Shown here piece by piece: positions 1 to 12,313 of a stretch of 46,353 nt of DNA; position 1 is the stretch's first letter; the number at the start of each line of letters is the position of its first letter. The notes under the pieces are model-generated. The model was not told where the DNA came from. It was given only the letters and a program-made list of their open reading frames with translations, and did no database searches. Source of the stretch: Domibacillus indicus (GTDB taxonomy: Bacteria; Bacillota; Bacilli; Bacillales; Domibacillaceae); NCBI RefSeq assembly GCF_000970685.1, contig NZ_LAJB01000001.1, positions 1-46,353 on the forward strand, in the 5' to 3' direction. The translations under genes were made by a program, and so were the position numbers.

Positions 1-27
1 AGCAGGACGCCGCCTGGCATAAGAATT

Positions 28-62
28 AAAAAAAGAGATGACGTAATTGTCATCTCTTTTTT
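28..62 (+). terminator. Intrinsic terminator upstream of yaaO
   Basis: Arms GAGATGAC (35-42) and GTCATCTC (49-56) are perfectly complementary, flanked by an A-run and a T-run. It ends the transcript of a gene whose last codons would lie in the first 30 bases or off the window. Confidence 0.85.
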
Positions 63-95
63 ACATTGTTTTCAAAATAAAGGGGATTTTACTCA

Positions 96-1499
96 ATGAA
101 TCATTTTTTCATGCCTATTGTTGAAGCATTAACAAAGCATAAACAGAAACAACCGGTTTCTTTTCATGTCCCGGGACATAAAAACGGACTGCTTGCCTCC
201 TGGATGGATCTTTCCTTTGATATGACCGAACTAACCGGGCTGGATGACCTTCATGCCCCGGAAGGGTGCATTCAAGAAGCTGAAAATATGCTTTCTGATC
301 TCTACGGCACGCTTGAAAGCAAATTTCTTATCAATGGAAGCACAAGCGGCAATCTTGCCATGATTCTTGGCGTTCTTTCAAAAGGAGATATTGTATTTGT
401 TCAGCGCAACTGCCACAAGTCAATTTTAAATGCTTTGAAGATGGCAGAAGTTTTCCCGGTTTTTCTTGCTCCCGAGATAAACAAAACAACAAAAACCGCA
501 GATCTTATTTCCGTTAAAACCTTGCTGGAAGCATATGAAGCCTATCCTGACAGCAAGGCTGTCATTTTTACATATCCGACGTATTATGGAATGACCGGCT
601 CTTTTCAAGAACTGGTGAAGATCGCAAAAAATAATGGATCCTGGGTACTGGTGGATGAAGCCCACGGGGCGCATTTCAAAGCGGAAGGAAAGGGCATTCC
701 ATTGAGCGCACTGGAAATGGGCGCTGATGTCGTCGTGCAGTCTGCACATAAAATGCTGCCAGCCATGACTATGGGCGCATATCTTCATATCCAATCTCCA
801 AATATTAACCGGGAGCGCATTCGTTTTTATTTACAGGCACTTCAGTCGAGCAGCCCATCCTACCCTTTAATGGCTTCTCTTGACTACGCGCGTTCTTATT
901 TAGCTCTTTACGGGGATAAAGATTATGCATACTCAATGGCTGTAAAAAAAAGAATAGCTCATCTTCTTGAAGCCAAAGGATTCATTTGTTTAGCCGCAGA
1001 CGATCCCTATAAGCTGCTTGTACGGGTAAAAGGACTGACGGGATATGAAGTACAGAAGCTGTTTGAAAACAATGATATATACGTTGAATTGGCTGATCCG
1101 TATCAAGTACTTCTGGTTTTTCCGCTTTTAAAAGCAGAGGACTCCTTTTTTGAAAGGCTCGTTTTAGAAAAGCTGGATCATTTGAAGATAAAAAAAGCAG
1201 GGTCTGTTATTTCGTATCCAACTATTTTGCCATCCGGGTATATATCTGCTTTAACATTGTCTTATAATGAGCATAGCCGTTATCAGAAAAAAGCTGTTTC
1301 ACTTAAAGAGGCGGTAGACAGCATAGCAGCAGAAATGATTATTCCTTACCCGCCGGGTATTCCTCTTATTATGGAGGGAGAGAGCATTTCTGCTGATCAG
1401 GTGGAACAAATTAAATGGCTAATCAGCCAGGGAGCCCGTTTTCATGGCGGAAGCCGCTTAAATGAACAAAAGATTTTTGTGTTTCGGAAGGAGAACTAA
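96..1499 (+). CDS. yaaO: Orn/Lys/Arg decarboxylase family PLP enzyme (YaaO-like)
   Basis: 467-residue fold-type I PLP enzyme of the Orn/Lys/Arg decarboxylase family. The motif VDEAHGAHF followed by QSAHKM places the PLP-binding lysine near residue 219. The N-terminal FHVPGHKNG is typical of the family. The ATG start follows an AAAGGGGA ribosome site at 79-86. Family members decarboxylate basic amino acids to polyamine precursors; the exact substrate cannot be read from the sequence. It directly precedes tmk, as in B. subtilis, and its stop is one base before the tmk start, so the two are probably cotranscribed. Confidence 0.92.
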   Translation: MNHFFMPIVEALTKHKQKQPVSFHVPGHKNGLLASWMDLSFDMTELTGLDDLHAPEGCIQEAENMLSDLYGTLESKFLINGSTSGNLAMILGVLSKGDIVFVQRNCHKSILNALKMAEVFPVFLAPEINKTTKTADLISVKTLLEAYEAYPDSKAVIFTYPTYYGMTGSFQELVKIAKNNGSWVLVDEAHGAHFKAEGKGIPLSALEMGADVVVQSAHKMLPAMTMGAYLHIQSPNINRERIRFYLQALQSSSPSYPLMASLDYARSYLALYGDKDYAYSMAVKKRIAHLLEAKGFICLAADDPYKLLVRVKGLTGYEVQKLFENNDIYVELADPYQVLLVFPLLKAEDSFFERLVLEKLDHLKIKKAGSVISYPTILPSGYISALTLSYNEHSRYQKKAVSLKEAVDSIAAEMIIPYPPGIPLIMEGESISADQVEQIKWLISQGARFHGGSRLNEQKIFVFRKEN

Positions 1500-1500
1500 T

Positions 1501-2127
1501 GTGGCTGGACTATTTATTACAATTGAAGGACCGGAGGGAGCCGGTAAAACAACGGTACTTAATCGGATTGCAAAAAAGCTTCAGGAAAAAGGACAGGATG
1601 TTGTTCAAACAAGAGAACCGGGCGGCATTGTCATTGCCGAACAAATTCGCTCGGTTATTTTAAATAAAGAAAACACTGCAATGGATGCACGTACAGAAGC
1701 ACTTTTGTACGCAGCTGCACGCCGTCAGCATCTGGCGGAGAAAGTAATTCCCGCCTTAAAGCAGGGCTCAATTGTACTTTGTGACCGCTTTGTAGACAGC
1801 TCGCTTGCTTATCAGGGCTTTGCGAGAGGGCTGGGAATGAGTGAAGTTGGTTCGATTAATGAGTTTGCCATTGGCGGGGTCATGCCCGAATTAACACTTT
1901 TGTTTGATGTGCGTCCTGAAATTGGGCTTGCCCGTATTCACCGTCATAATGGCCGTGAAGTAAACAGGCTTGATTTGGAGGATATTTCGTTTCACAAGAA
2001 AGTACGGGAGGGCTACTTGGCATTGGCCGAGCTGAATAAAGAAAGAATTGTAATTATTAACGCAGAACAAGAGGAAGAACGCGTTTTTCAAGACGCATTT
2101 TCTCAAATTGAAAAAGTGCTTAAGTAA
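1501..2127 (+). CDS. tmk: Thymidylate kinase
   Basis: 208-residue dTMP kinase, making dTDP from dTMP and ATP for DNA synthesis in the cytoplasm. The P-loop [10 protein letters not shown] spans about residues 9-18. The DR(F/Y)xDSSLAYQG nucleoside-binding segment and TREPGG are also present. I chose the GTG at 1501 rather than the in-frame ATG at 1462 because a GGAAGGAGA ribosome site lies at 1486-1494 and the protein then begins [10 protein letters not shown], matching the family N-terminus. It directly follows yaaO. Confidence 0.96.
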   Translation: MAGLFITIEGPEGAGKTTVLNRIAKKLQEKGQDVVQTREPGGIVIAEQIRSVILNKENTAMDARTEALLYAAARRQHLAEKVIPALKQGSIVLCDRFVDSSLAYQGFARGLGMSEVGSINEFAIGGVMPELTLLFDVRPEIGLARIHRHNGREVNRLDLEDISFHKKVREGYLALAELNKERIVIINAEQEEERVFQDAFSQIEKVLK

Positions 2128-2502
<375 letters not shown>

Positions 2503-2516
2503 AGGTCGTGAGTCAC

Positions 2517-3524
2517 ATGGTTAATCCATGGAAAAAAGCTGAAAAACGCCAGCCAGTTGTGATGAGGATGATTGAAAACAGCCTGCTGCGCGATCGTGTA
2601 GCCCATGCTTACCTGTTTGAAGGAGATCCGGGAACAGGAAAAAAAGAAACGGCCATGCTGTTTGCAAAAAGTCTGTTTTGCCTGGAGCCGCAGGATCAAT
2701 ATATACCATGTGGATCATGTATTAATTGCCGGCGGATCGAGAATGGCAATCATCCCGATCTTCATAGCATTGAACCGGACGGCTTGTCGATAAAAAAAGA
2801 ACAAATTCATTATTTGCAGCGGGAATTTACAAAAACAGCAGTTGAATCTGGCTGGAAAGTATATATTGTTAATCAAGCGGACAAAATGACGGCGAGTGCA
2901 GCGAACAGCCTGCTTAAATTTTTAGAAGAGCCTTCCGCTAATACGGTGGCTTTTTTGTTAACAGAACAAAGCAGCCGTGTATTGCCGACTATTTTATCAC
3001 GCTGCCAACAGCTGGCGTTTAAGCCAATGGATGCAGATGAGCTGAAACAGCGGCTGATCGAAGAAAGTATTAGTATCCCCATGGCGTCCATTTCTTCCAA
3101 GTTAACCAGCCATATGGAAGAAGCGGTCGCCCTGTCAAACGATGAGTGGTTTGCACAGGCACGTTCAATAGTGTTAAAATTATATGAAGGTCTAAAGGGA
3201 GGCGGGCTTTCAGCTATCGTTCCGCTTTCAGAAGATTTTCATTTGCATTTCAAAGAGAAACAGCAGGTCAGTCTTGCCCTAGATCTTTTCGTTCTCATTC
3301 ATAGGGATTTGCTTTCCATTATGACTGATGAGAAGTACAGTCTTGCATTTCCTGATCGTCTCGCTTCTCTGCAGCAGGATGCTTTATATCTGTCTGCTGA
3401 AAAGCTTGCAGACCGCATGGCTGCCATTTTAGAAGCGAAGCGAAAACTAAACAGCAACATGAACCAGCAGCTGCTGATGGAACAGCTTTTGTTAAAGTTA
3501 CAGGGGGGACACGCCTTTGTGTAA
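2517..3524 (+). CDS. holB: DNA polymerase III subunit delta prime
   Basis: 335-residue clamp-loader subunit that helps load the sliding clamp at the replication fork. It has a Walker A-like GDPGTGKK (about residues 36-43) and a zinc-binding cysteine group (Cys55, then CxxCxxC at 65, 68 and 71). The SNxLLKFLEEP-type segment appears as AANSLLKFLEEP. I prefer ATG 2517 to GTG 2508 because AAAGG at 2501-2505 is too close to the GTG. Its last codons overlap the start of ricT, suggesting translational coupling. Confidence 0.94.
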   Translation: MVNPWKKAEKRQPVVMRMIENSLLRDRVAHAYLFEGDPGTGKKETAMLFAKSLFCLEPQDQYIPCGSCINCRRIENGNHPDLHSIEPDGLSIKKEQIHYLQREFTKTAVESGWKVYIVNQADKMTASAANSLLKFLEEPSANTVAFLLTEQSSRVLPTILSRCQQLAFKPMDADELKQRLIEESISIPMASISSKLTSHMEEAVALSNDEWFAQARSIVLKLYEGLKGGGLSAIVPLSEDFHLHFKEKQQVSLALDLFVLIHRDLLSIMTDEKYSLAFPDRLASLQQDALYLSAEKLADRMAAILEAKRKLNSNMNQQLLMEQLLLKLQGGHAFV

Positions 3525-4344
3525 TGTAGTAGGTGTACGCTTTAAGCAAGCGGGTAAAATATATTATTTCGATCCCGGCGACCTTAGTATTCAACCCGAA
3601 GATCATGTTATTGTGGAAACCGTACGCGGAGTTGAATATGGACATGTTGTAGTCGGACCGAAAGAAGTAGATGAAGATGACGTCGTTCTGCCATTGAAAA
3701 AAGTGATTCGGACCGCGGACCAGAAAGACCGGCTTGCGGTTCAAGAAAATAGTGAAGCAGCAATTCAGGCTTTTGAGACATGTACAGGCAAGATTTCTGA
3801 ACACAAGCTTGATATGAAGCTTGTTGATGTAGAATATACCTTTGACCGGAATAAGGTAATCTTTTACTTTACAGCAGACGGACGCGTTGATTTCCGGGAA
3901 CTTGTAAAAGATCTCGCCTCTATATTCCGGACGCGGATTGAACTCCGCCAGATCGGTGTCCGCGATGAAGCAAAAATGCTTGGCGGAATTGGACCGTGTG
4001 GACGAATGCTTTGTTGTTCCACGTTCCTTGGAGATTTCGAGCCGGTATCGATTAAAATGGCAAAAGACCAAAACCTGTCATTAAATCCGGCGAAAATCTC
4101 TGGTTTATGCGGCCGTCTAATGTGCTGCTTAAAGTATGAAAATGATGAGTATGAAGATGCACGCCGCGAGCTTCCGGATGTAGGCCAGAAAGTAAAAACA
4201 CCAAGCGGCAGCGGACGCGTAACGGGCTTAAATGTTTTGGAGAGGCTCGTACAGGTCCATATTCCGGAATTAGAACGGACGCTTGAATTCTCATCTGATG
4301 AGATCGGGAAAGAAGGAGCCGTTTCTGTGAAAGCAGGTGATTGA
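3517..4344 (+). CDS. ricT: RicT/YaaT, PSP1-domain component of the RicAFT complex
   Basis: 275-residue PSP1 C-terminal domain protein. The cysteine-rich core [12 protein letters not shown] followed by [18 protein letters not shown] is diagnostic. In B. subtilis YaaT works with YmcA and YlbF in the Fe-S-containing RicAFT complex that stimulates RNase Y processing and phosphorelay output. The start is TTG at 3517, set by CAGGGGGGA at 3501-3509; it overlaps the holB 3' end by 8 bases. It is followed closely by yabA. Confidence 0.93.
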   Translation: MCNVVGVRFKQAGKIYYFDPGDLSIQPEDHVIVETVRGVEYGHVVVGPKEVDEDDVVLPLKKVIRTADQKDRLAVQENSEAAIQAFETCTGKISEHKLDMKLVDVEYTFDRNKVIFYFTADGRVDFRELVKDLASIFRTRIELRQIGVRDEAKMLGGIGPCGRMLCCSTFLGDFEPVSIKMAKDQNLSLNPAKISGLCGRLMCCLKYENDEYEDARRELPDVGQKVKTPSGSGRVTGLNVLERLVQVHIPELERTLEFSSDEIGKEGAVSVKAGD

Positions 4345-4348
4345 GACG

Positions 4349-4711
4349 GTGGAAAAGTTAGACAAGAAAGGTATTTTTGATTCTGTCAGCCATATGGAGC
4401 TTCAAATCGGAGAGCTGTACCAGCAGCTTGGTGAAGTGAAAATGCAGCTGGCCGAAATACTTGAGGAAAACAATTCATTAACGATTGAAAATGAGCATTT
4501 GCGCCGGCGCCTTGAAGAATTAGAACGAGGCCATGAACAAAAAGCAGCGCAGGCGGTAAATGTGCAGGCGCGTGGAGCAGATATCGGTGAAGGCTACGAC
4601 AACCTTGCACGTCTGTATCAGGAAGGCTTTCATATTTGCAGTGTACACTTTGGCAGCCCGCGCAAAGACGAAGACTGTTTGTTTTGTTTATCCTTTTTAA
4701 ATAAAAAATAA
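4349..4711 (+). CDS. yabA: DNA replication initiation control protein YabA
   Basis: 120-residue protein with an N-terminal leucine-rich coiled coil and a C-terminal zinc-binding region, [10 protein letters not shown]...[11 protein letters not shown]. YabA bridges DnaA and DnaN and restrains initiation in B. subtilis. I chose GTG 4349, giving [11 protein letters not shown], with AGGTGA (4335-4340) as the ribosome site. The in-frame GTG at 4337 would itself fall inside that site. It lies directly downstream of ricT, as in B. subtilis. Confidence 0.94.
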   Translation: MEKLDKKGIFDSVSHMELQIGELYQQLGEVKMQLAEILEENNSLTIENEHLRRRLEELERGHEQKAAQAVNVQARGADIGEGYDNLARLYQEGFHICSVHFGSPRKDEDCLFCLSFLNKK

Positions 4712-4720
4712 AGAGAGTCA

Positions 4721-4752
4721 AAGGCCTTCCTTTTTACAAGGAAGGTTCTTTT
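4721..4752 (+). terminator. Probable terminator after yabA
   Basis: CCTTCCTT (4725-4732) can pair with AAGGAAGG (4738-4745), followed by TTCTTTT. The T-run is interrupted, so efficiency may be partial. Confidence 0.55.
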
Positions 4753-4771
4753 GTGCAAGGAGAGTAAGAGA

Positions 4772-5536
4772 ATGATCGAATTAAAAGAGGATGAGCGGCT
4801 TGATTATTTACTGGCCGAAGAACTGCGTATTATCCAGAGCCCGTCTGTTTTTTCCTTTTCACTTGATGCTGTTCTTTTGGCTCGTTTTGCCTCCGTTCCA
4901 AAAACACGCGGATATATTGTTGACCTTTGTTCTGGAAACGGGGTGGTGCCGCTTTTAATGTCAGCCAGATCAAAAGCGCCCATTATAGGAGTAGAAATAC
5001 AGGAGCGGCTTTACGACATGGCGGTGCGGAGTGTGGCATATAACGGCCTGGACACACAGATTCACATGGTGCACGATGACTTAAAAAAAGCGCCCGAGCG
5101 GCTGGGAAAAGAAAAATACACGCTTGTTACCTGCAATCCCCCTTATTTTCTAACGCCTTCGGCAAATGAAGTAAATATGAATGAGCATCTGGCCATAGCC
5201 CGGCATGAAATTATGTGTACCCTCGAAGACTGTATTTTATCTGCTTCTCAGCTTTTAAAGCAGGGAGGGAAAGCGGCGTTTGTTCACCGGCCCGGCCGTC
5301 TGCTTGATATTGTTACTCTTATGAGAAAGTATCGGATTGAACCGAAGCGGCTGCGCTTTGTTTATCCGAAAGCGGGCAAAAAAGAAGCAAATACTGTTCT
5401 TGTTGAAGGTATTAAAGATGGAGCGCCGGATTTAAAAATTCTTCCCCCCCTTTATGTATACAATGAGAAGGGAGAATATACAGAAGAAGTGAGGACTCTG
5501 CTATATGGAGACGAGCCACCATTTTTACGTTGTTAA
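4772..5536 (+). CDS. yabB: tRNA1(Val) (adenine37-N6)-methyltransferase family protein (YabB)
   Basis: 254-residue class I SAM-dependent methyltransferase. [13 protein letters not shown] is the SAM-binding motif I and CNPPYF (about residues 121-126) is the NPPY amino-methylation motif. The TrmN6 family methylates N6 of A37 in tRNA-Val. I chose ATG 4772 because AAGGAGAG precedes it closely and [14 protein letters not shown] is the conserved N-terminus. The 3' end overlaps the next gene by 32 bases. Confidence 0.9.
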   Translation: MIELKEDERLDYLLAEELRIIQSPSVFSFSLDAVLLARFASVPKTRGYIVDLCSGNGVVPLLMSARSKAPIIGVEIQERLYDMAVRSVAYNGLDTQIHMVHDDLKKAPERLGKEKYTLVTCNPPYFLTPSANEVNMNEHLAIARHEIMCTLEDCILSASQLLKQGGKAAFVHRPGRLLDIVTLMRKYRIEPKRLRFVYPKAGKKEANTVLVEGIKDGAPDLKILPPLYVYNEKGEYTEEVRTLLYGDEPPFLRC

Positions 5537-5786
5537 ATGCAGTGACGGCTCCCTTTATGCGGGATACACAAATGATTTAGCCAGACGTATCAGCGTCCAT
5601 AATGCCGGAAAAGGAGCAAAATATACACGAGCCCGCCTGCCAGTCCTTCTTATTCACAGTGAATCCTTTGAAACAAAACAGGAAGCAATGCGTGCAGAAT
5701 ACGCCTTTAAACAGCTTCCCCGCTATAAAAAAGAAACTTATTTACAGAAGAGAGGCGTGAACAGTGAATTCTCAAAAAAGCTTTGA
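5505..5786 (+). CDS. yazA: GIY-YIG nuclease superfamily protein (YazA/UPF0213-like)
   Basis: 93-residue single-domain GIY-YIG protein. The signature appears as [16 protein letters not shown], followed by the conserved Arg of DLARRI and Glu in the [11 protein letters not shown] helix. The family resembles the UvrC N-terminal nuclease but the cellular role of the stand-alone form is unknown. It overlaps yabB by 32 bases and rsmI by 23 bases, so all three are probably one translationally coupled unit. Confidence 0.88.
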   Translation: METSHHFYVVKCSDGSLYAGYTNDLARRISVHNAGKGAKYTRARLPVLLIHSESFETKQEAMRAEYAFKQLPRYKKETYLQKRGVNSEFSKKL

Positions 5787-6636
5787 AAAAGAAGCTGGCA
5801 TGTTATACCTTGTGCCAGTTCCAATTGGAAATCTCGAAGATATCACCTTTCGTGCAGTCAGAATCCTGAAAGAAGCAGACGTGATTGCGGCAGAGGATAC
5901 ACGTAACACGAAAAAGCTTTGCAACTATTTTGAAGTAGCAACACCGGTTGTCAGCTACCATGAACACAGCAGTGAAGCAGCCGGACGGAAGCTGATTGGC
6001 CGCATGCAGTCAGGGGAGACAGTGGCTCTTGTCAGCGATGCTGGAACGCCCTGTATCTCGGACCCCGGGCATGAATTGGTTTTAATGGCAATTGAAGCGG
6101 GGATAAGCGTTGTGCCTCTTCCGGGTGCCAATGCAGCCGTGACAGCATTAATTGCATCCGGCATAGCGCCGCAGCCCTTTTATTTTTATGGTTTTTTGAA
6201 CCGTGGAAAAAAAGATAAGAAAAAAGAGCTGGAGCAGCTGGCAAAACTACCGAACACATTTATTTTATATGAGTCACCGCATCGATTAAAAGAAACCCTT
6301 ATACTGATGAAAGAATACATAGGGGAAGAGCGCCGGATTGTGCTGAGCCGGGAGCTGACAAAAAGGTTTGAAGAATTTTTGCGCGGCACTGTTCGAGAAG
6401 CAGCAAGCTGGGCAGCTGAATCAGATATCAAAGGGGAATTCTGCTTGATTGTTGAAGGAAGCGGTGAAGAACAGTCAGAGGGATTGCAGGAACAATGGTG
6501 GGCGGATATGACGATTGAAGCGCATGTCAGCCATTATGTGAATGGGCAAAGCATGAATTCAAAAGAAGCGATTAAACTGGTGGCAAAGGAACGGAATTTG
6601 CCAAAACGAGATGTTTACGCAGCTTACCATATATAA
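5764..6636 (+). CDS. rsmI: 16S rRNA 2'-O-ribose C1402 methyltransferase RsmI
   Basis: 290-residue tetrapyrrole-methylase-fold enzyme. [29 protein letters not shown] and [14 protein letters not shown] are hallmark RsmI segments. It methylates the ribose of C1402 in the ribosomal P site. The GTG at 5764 is preceded by GAGAGGCGTG. A GTG inside the yazA 3' end is typical of this locus. It runs convergently into abrB. Confidence 0.95.
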   Translation: MNSQKSFEKEAGMLYLVPVPIGNLEDITFRAVRILKEADVIAAEDTRNTKKLCNYFEVATPVVSYHEHSSEAAGRKLIGRMQSGETVALVSDAGTPCISDPGHELVLMAIEAGISVVPLPGANAAVTALIASGIAPQPFYFYGFLNRGKKDKKKELEQLAKLPNTFILYESPHRLKETLILMKEYIGEERRIVLSRELTKRFEEFLRGTVREAASWAAESDIKGEFCLIVEGSGEEQSEGLQEQWWADMTIEAHVSHYVNGQSMNSKEAIKLVAKERNLPKRDVYAAYHI

Positions 6637-6664
6637 AAAAGGTGCCTTTACCGGCACCTTTTTT
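6635..6664. terminator. Bidirectional terminator between rsmI and abrB
   Basis: AAGGTGCC and GGCACCTT pair around TTTACC, with six As on the left and six Ts on the right, so it can serve both convergent genes. Confidence 0.92.
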
Positions 6665-6670
6665 GCAAGC

Positions 6671-6955
6671 TTATTTTCCTTTAGCAAACGCTTCTTCGAT
6701 TTCTTTTATCAAGATTTCAGCGCCTTCATGGCTAAGAATTAATTTTCCGCCGGCAAGCTTGATATTATCATCAGAAACTTCACCTGTTACCTGGCAGGTC
6801 ATGCTTGGTTTGTACTTTTTAAGAATGATTTTATCGTCATCTACGTAAATTTCCAAAGCGTCTTTCTCGGCAATTCCCAGTGTGCGGCGTAATTCAATTG
6901 GAATAACAACCCGTCCAAGCTCATCTACTTTACGTACGATTCCTGTTGATTTCAT
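6671..6955 (-). CDS. abrB: Transition-state regulator AbrB
   Basis: 94-residue AbrB. The N-terminal swapped-hairpin domain (MKSTGIVRKVDELGRVVIP...RRTLGI, residues 1-50) binds DNA and the C-terminal part tetramerises. It represses many stationary-phase genes during growth and is itself repressed by phosphorylated Spo0A. AGAGGGG precedes the ATG. It is the only protein gene on the minus strand here, as in B. subtilis. SpoVT at 22858 shares its N-terminal fold. Confidence 0.97.
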   Translation of the reverse strand: MKSTGIVRKVDELGRVVIPIELRRTLGIAEKDALEIYVDDDKIILKKYKPSMTCQVTGEVSDDNIKLAGGKLILSHEGAEILIKEIEEAFAKGK

Positions 6956-7013
6956 TTTAAAACCCCTCTCAATATATATATATGTTTATTTTAAAGAGCA
7001 TCGTATTAATTCA

Positions 7014-7030
7014 TTCGTCAACATTCGACA
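7014..7030 (-). promoter_or_regulatory. Tandem Spo0A boxes downstream of the abrB promoter
   Basis: Read on the minus strand these are TGTCGAA (7030-7024) and TGACGAA (7020-7014), both matching the 0A box TGNCGAA and spaced 10 bp apart. They lie about 14-30 bases after the predicted start site, the position used for Spo0A repression of abrB. Confidence 0.88.
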
Positions 7031-7051
7031 AAAAACTTACCCTATGACGTA

Positions 7052-7080
7052 ATTATACCAAGAGTTGCCATAAACGTCAA
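7052..7080 (-). promoter_or_regulatory. Sigma-A promoter of abrB
   Basis: On the minus strand, -35 TTGACG (7080-7075) and a perfect -10 TATAAT (7057-7052) are separated by exactly 17 bp. The transcript would start near 7045. Confidence 0.9.
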
Positions 7081-7186
7081 TAAATAAAACTTGTTTCCTT
7101 TGGTAAGTGAAAAGCTCAAAAACATTGATTTATCAACATTTTATCTGGTAATAATTAAAATATCCCTAAAATCTCTTTTCTGAATT

Positions 7187-7222
7187 TGTCGAACACTGTC
7201 GAATAAAATCGTAAATTCGACA
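7187..7222. promoter_or_regulatory. Second cluster of Spo0A boxes in the abrB-metG gap
   Basis: Two perfect TGTCGAA boxes on the plus strand (7187-7193 and 7197-7203), 10 bp apart, and one in the opposite orientation (TTCGACA, 7216-7222). They lie about 110-150 bp upstream of the abrB -35 and about 120 bp before metG. The rest of the 388 bp gap is AT-rich, with no other clear feature except the hairpin at 7295. Confidence 0.65.
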
Positions 7223-7292
7223 AAGAAATCGCTAGAAAAAAAAGTGTTCATATTTACATTTATTCGTATATGGGAGAGAATAAAAGAAGTGA

Positions 7293-9335
<2,043 letters not shown>

Positions 9336-9336
9336 T

Positions 9337-9352
9337 TGTTTCACGTGAAACA
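9337..9352. other. parS: parS centromere site for Spo0J/ParB
   Basis: TGTTTCACGTGAAACA is a 16 bp perfect palindrome identical to the Bacillus parS consensus TGTTNCACGTGAAACA. It sits in the short metG-tatD gap. parS sites load ParB and organise the origin region for segregation. Confidence 0.95.
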
Positions 9353-9367
9353 AAAGCAGGTGATAAC

Positions 9368-10135
9368 ATGCTATTTGATACACATGTCCATTTAAATGCG
9401 GATCAATTTCAGGAAGATGTAGAAGAGGTAATCAAACGTGCGCAAGAGGCGGGAGTAAGCAAAATGGTTGTGGTCGGTTTTGACCGGCCGACTATCAGCC
9501 GGGCGATGGAGCTTGTTGAAGCGTATGATGAGCTGTACGCGGCTGTGGGATGGCACCCGGTTGATGCAATCGACATGACAGATGAGGATTTAAACTGGAT
9601 TGAACAGCTTGCAGCCCATCCTAAAGTAGTGGCTATTGGAGAAATGGGCCTTGATTATCACTGGGACAAATCACCGAGAGACATTCAAAAAGATGTATTT
9701 CGCCGCCAAATCCGGCTTGCCAAAAAAGTGAAGCTGCCGATTGTTATTCATAACCGTGAGGCAACACAGGATATTGTAGATATTTTAAAAGAAGAAGATG
9801 CGGGAGAGGTAGGCGGCATTATGCACTGCTTTAGCGGCAGCGCAGAAACAGCGCTCGAATGTGTGAAAATGAATTTTTACATTTCTCTTGGAGGCCCTGT
9901 TACCTTTAAAAATGCAAAAAAACCAAAAGAAGTAGCAGCGGCTGTCCCGCTTGAAAAACTTTTAATCGAAACAGATTGTCCTTATTTGGCGCCTCATCCA
10001 TATCGGGGAAAACGCAATGAACCCTCATATGTAAAACTTGTGGCAGAGGAAATTGCTTCTCTGAAAAATCTTTCATATGAAGAAGTGGCTTCTGCCACGA
10101 TGGAAAACGCGAATAAATTATTTCAACTTGATTAA
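9368..10135 (+). CDS. tatD: TatD-family metal-dependent hydrolase (YabD)
   Basis: 255-residue TIM-barrel metallohydrolase. Metal ligands are visible as DTHVHLN (His6, His8), GEMGLDYH, VIHNREA, MHCFSG and the terminal ETDCPYLAP. Family members are 3'-5' exonucleases or DNases; the precise substrate is not shown by sequence. The start ATG 9368 follows AGCAGGTGA. In B. subtilis yabE comes next; here the following gene is rnmV. Confidence 0.92.
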   Translation: MLFDTHVHLNADQFQEDVEEVIKRAQEAGVSKMVVVGFDRPTISRAMELVEAYDELYAAVGWHPVDAIDMTDEDLNWIEQLAAHPKVVAIGEMGLDYHWDKSPRDIQKDVFRRQIRLAKKVKLPIVIHNREATQDIVDILKEEDAGEVGGIMHCFSGSAETALECVKMNFYISLGGPVTFKNAKKPKEVAAAVPLEKLLIETDCPYLAPHPYRGKRNEPSYVKLVAEEIASLKNLSYEEVASATMENANKLFQLD

Positions 10136-10137
10136 GC

Positions 10138-10166
10138 AGGAGGCTCTGGCAGCCTCCTCTTTTTTA
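10138..10166 (+). terminator. Terminator after tatD
   Basis: AGGAGGCT (10138-10145) pairs perfectly with AGCCTCCT (10151-10158), followed by CTTTTTT. Confidence 0.9.
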
Positions 10167-10298
10167 AATATCCGGTTTTTAACACTGCCGGGTGCAGTCC
10201 GGCAAAGCATGATAGTTCTCTGACTGTCCTTTCAAGAATAAATAAAAACGGTACGTTAAGGCACCATAGAGCTGTGTGTTTAGCATAGTGGAGGTAAA

Positions 10299-11735
<1,437 letters not shown>

Positions 11736-11737
<2 letters not shown>

Positions 11738-11767
11738 CCGCTCTTCAAAATAGAGCGGTTTTTTTTG
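11736..11767 (+). terminator. Terminator after rsmA
   Basis: AACCGCTCT (11736-11744) pairs with AGAGCGGTT (11752-11760), followed by T-run. Confidence 0.93.
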
Positions 11768-11825
11768 TGACCTTTGGAAATACTAGTGCTATCGAAAAAA
11801 ATCGGTATTTGCCGAACGAAAAATA

Positions 11826-11854
11826 TTGACATTGATAGGTACTGCTGATAAAAT
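11826..11854 (+). promoter_or_regulatory. Upstream sigma-A promoter of veg
   Basis: -35 TTGACA (11826-11831), 17 bp spacer, -10 TAAAAT (11849-11854). Confidence 0.7.
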
Positions 11855-11865
11855 ATTTTATTTAT

Positions 11866-11894
11866 TTGACTGGAACGGTAGTTTATGCTATACT
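11866..11894 (+). promoter_or_regulatory. Downstream sigma-A promoter of veg
   Basis: -35 TTGACT (11866-11871), 17 bp spacer, -10 TATACT (11889-11894), 40 bp after the upstream promoter. The start site would be near 11901, just before the ribosome site. Confidence 0.8.
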
Positions 11895-11916
11895 AAAAAC
11901 AGTGAGGTGGATGCAA

Positions 11917-12174
11917 ATGCCGAAAACATTAGCTGACATAAAAAGATCGCTTGATGGTCATTTGGGTAAAAGATTGTTGTTGAAAGCAAACGGTGGACGA
12001 CGGAAGACAATTGAGCGCTCTGGTATTTTAACGGAGACGTATCCTGCTGTTTTTGTCGTAGAACTTGATCAGGATGAGAATTCATTCGAGCGCGTTTCTT
12101 ACAGTTACGCGGATGTACTCACTGAAACAGTTGAACTGACATTTGAAGATACAGCGGCAGGCAATGCAGTATAA
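11917..12174 (+). CDS. veg: Veg protein
   Basis: 85-residue protein nearly identical in pattern to B. subtilis Veg ([30 protein letters not shown], then [14 protein letters not shown], abbreviated here). Veg has been linked to biofilm gene control; its biochemistry is unclear. ATG 11917 follows GTGAGGTGG. It is transcribed from two tandem promoters and closed by a long terminator. In B. subtilis yabG precedes it and sspF follows; neither is here. Confidence 0.95.
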   Translation: MPKTLADIKRSLDGHLGKRLLLKANGGRRKTIERSGILTETYPAVFVVELDQDENSFERVSYSYADVLTETVELTFEDTAAGNAV

Positions 12175-12208
12175 GTAACCTGCATTTTCTAAAGCTGCGC
12201 ACCGGAGG

Positions 12209-12260
12209 GCCGGCTCAAAAGATTCGATTCGAATCTTTTGAGCCGGCTCTTTTTCTTTTG
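12209..12260 (+). terminator. Long terminator after veg
   Basis: Perfect 18 bp arms (12209-12226 and 12230-12247; core GCCGGCTCAAAAG) around a 3-base loop, followed by TCTTTTTCTTTT. Confidence 0.93.
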
Positions 12261-12313
12261 TGATAAAATAAGACAATAATTTATTGCGTATAATGTAAAG
12301 TAGGTGGATTGAC

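Noticed and set aside
1-29. Tail of a coding region, with stops at 20-22 or 27-29 in two frames
   Set aside because: Too short to choose a frame or product; only the following terminator is supported.
3319-4071. 250-codon minus-strand frame across holB and ricT
   Set aside because: Opposite strand of two clearly recognisable genes; no family features.
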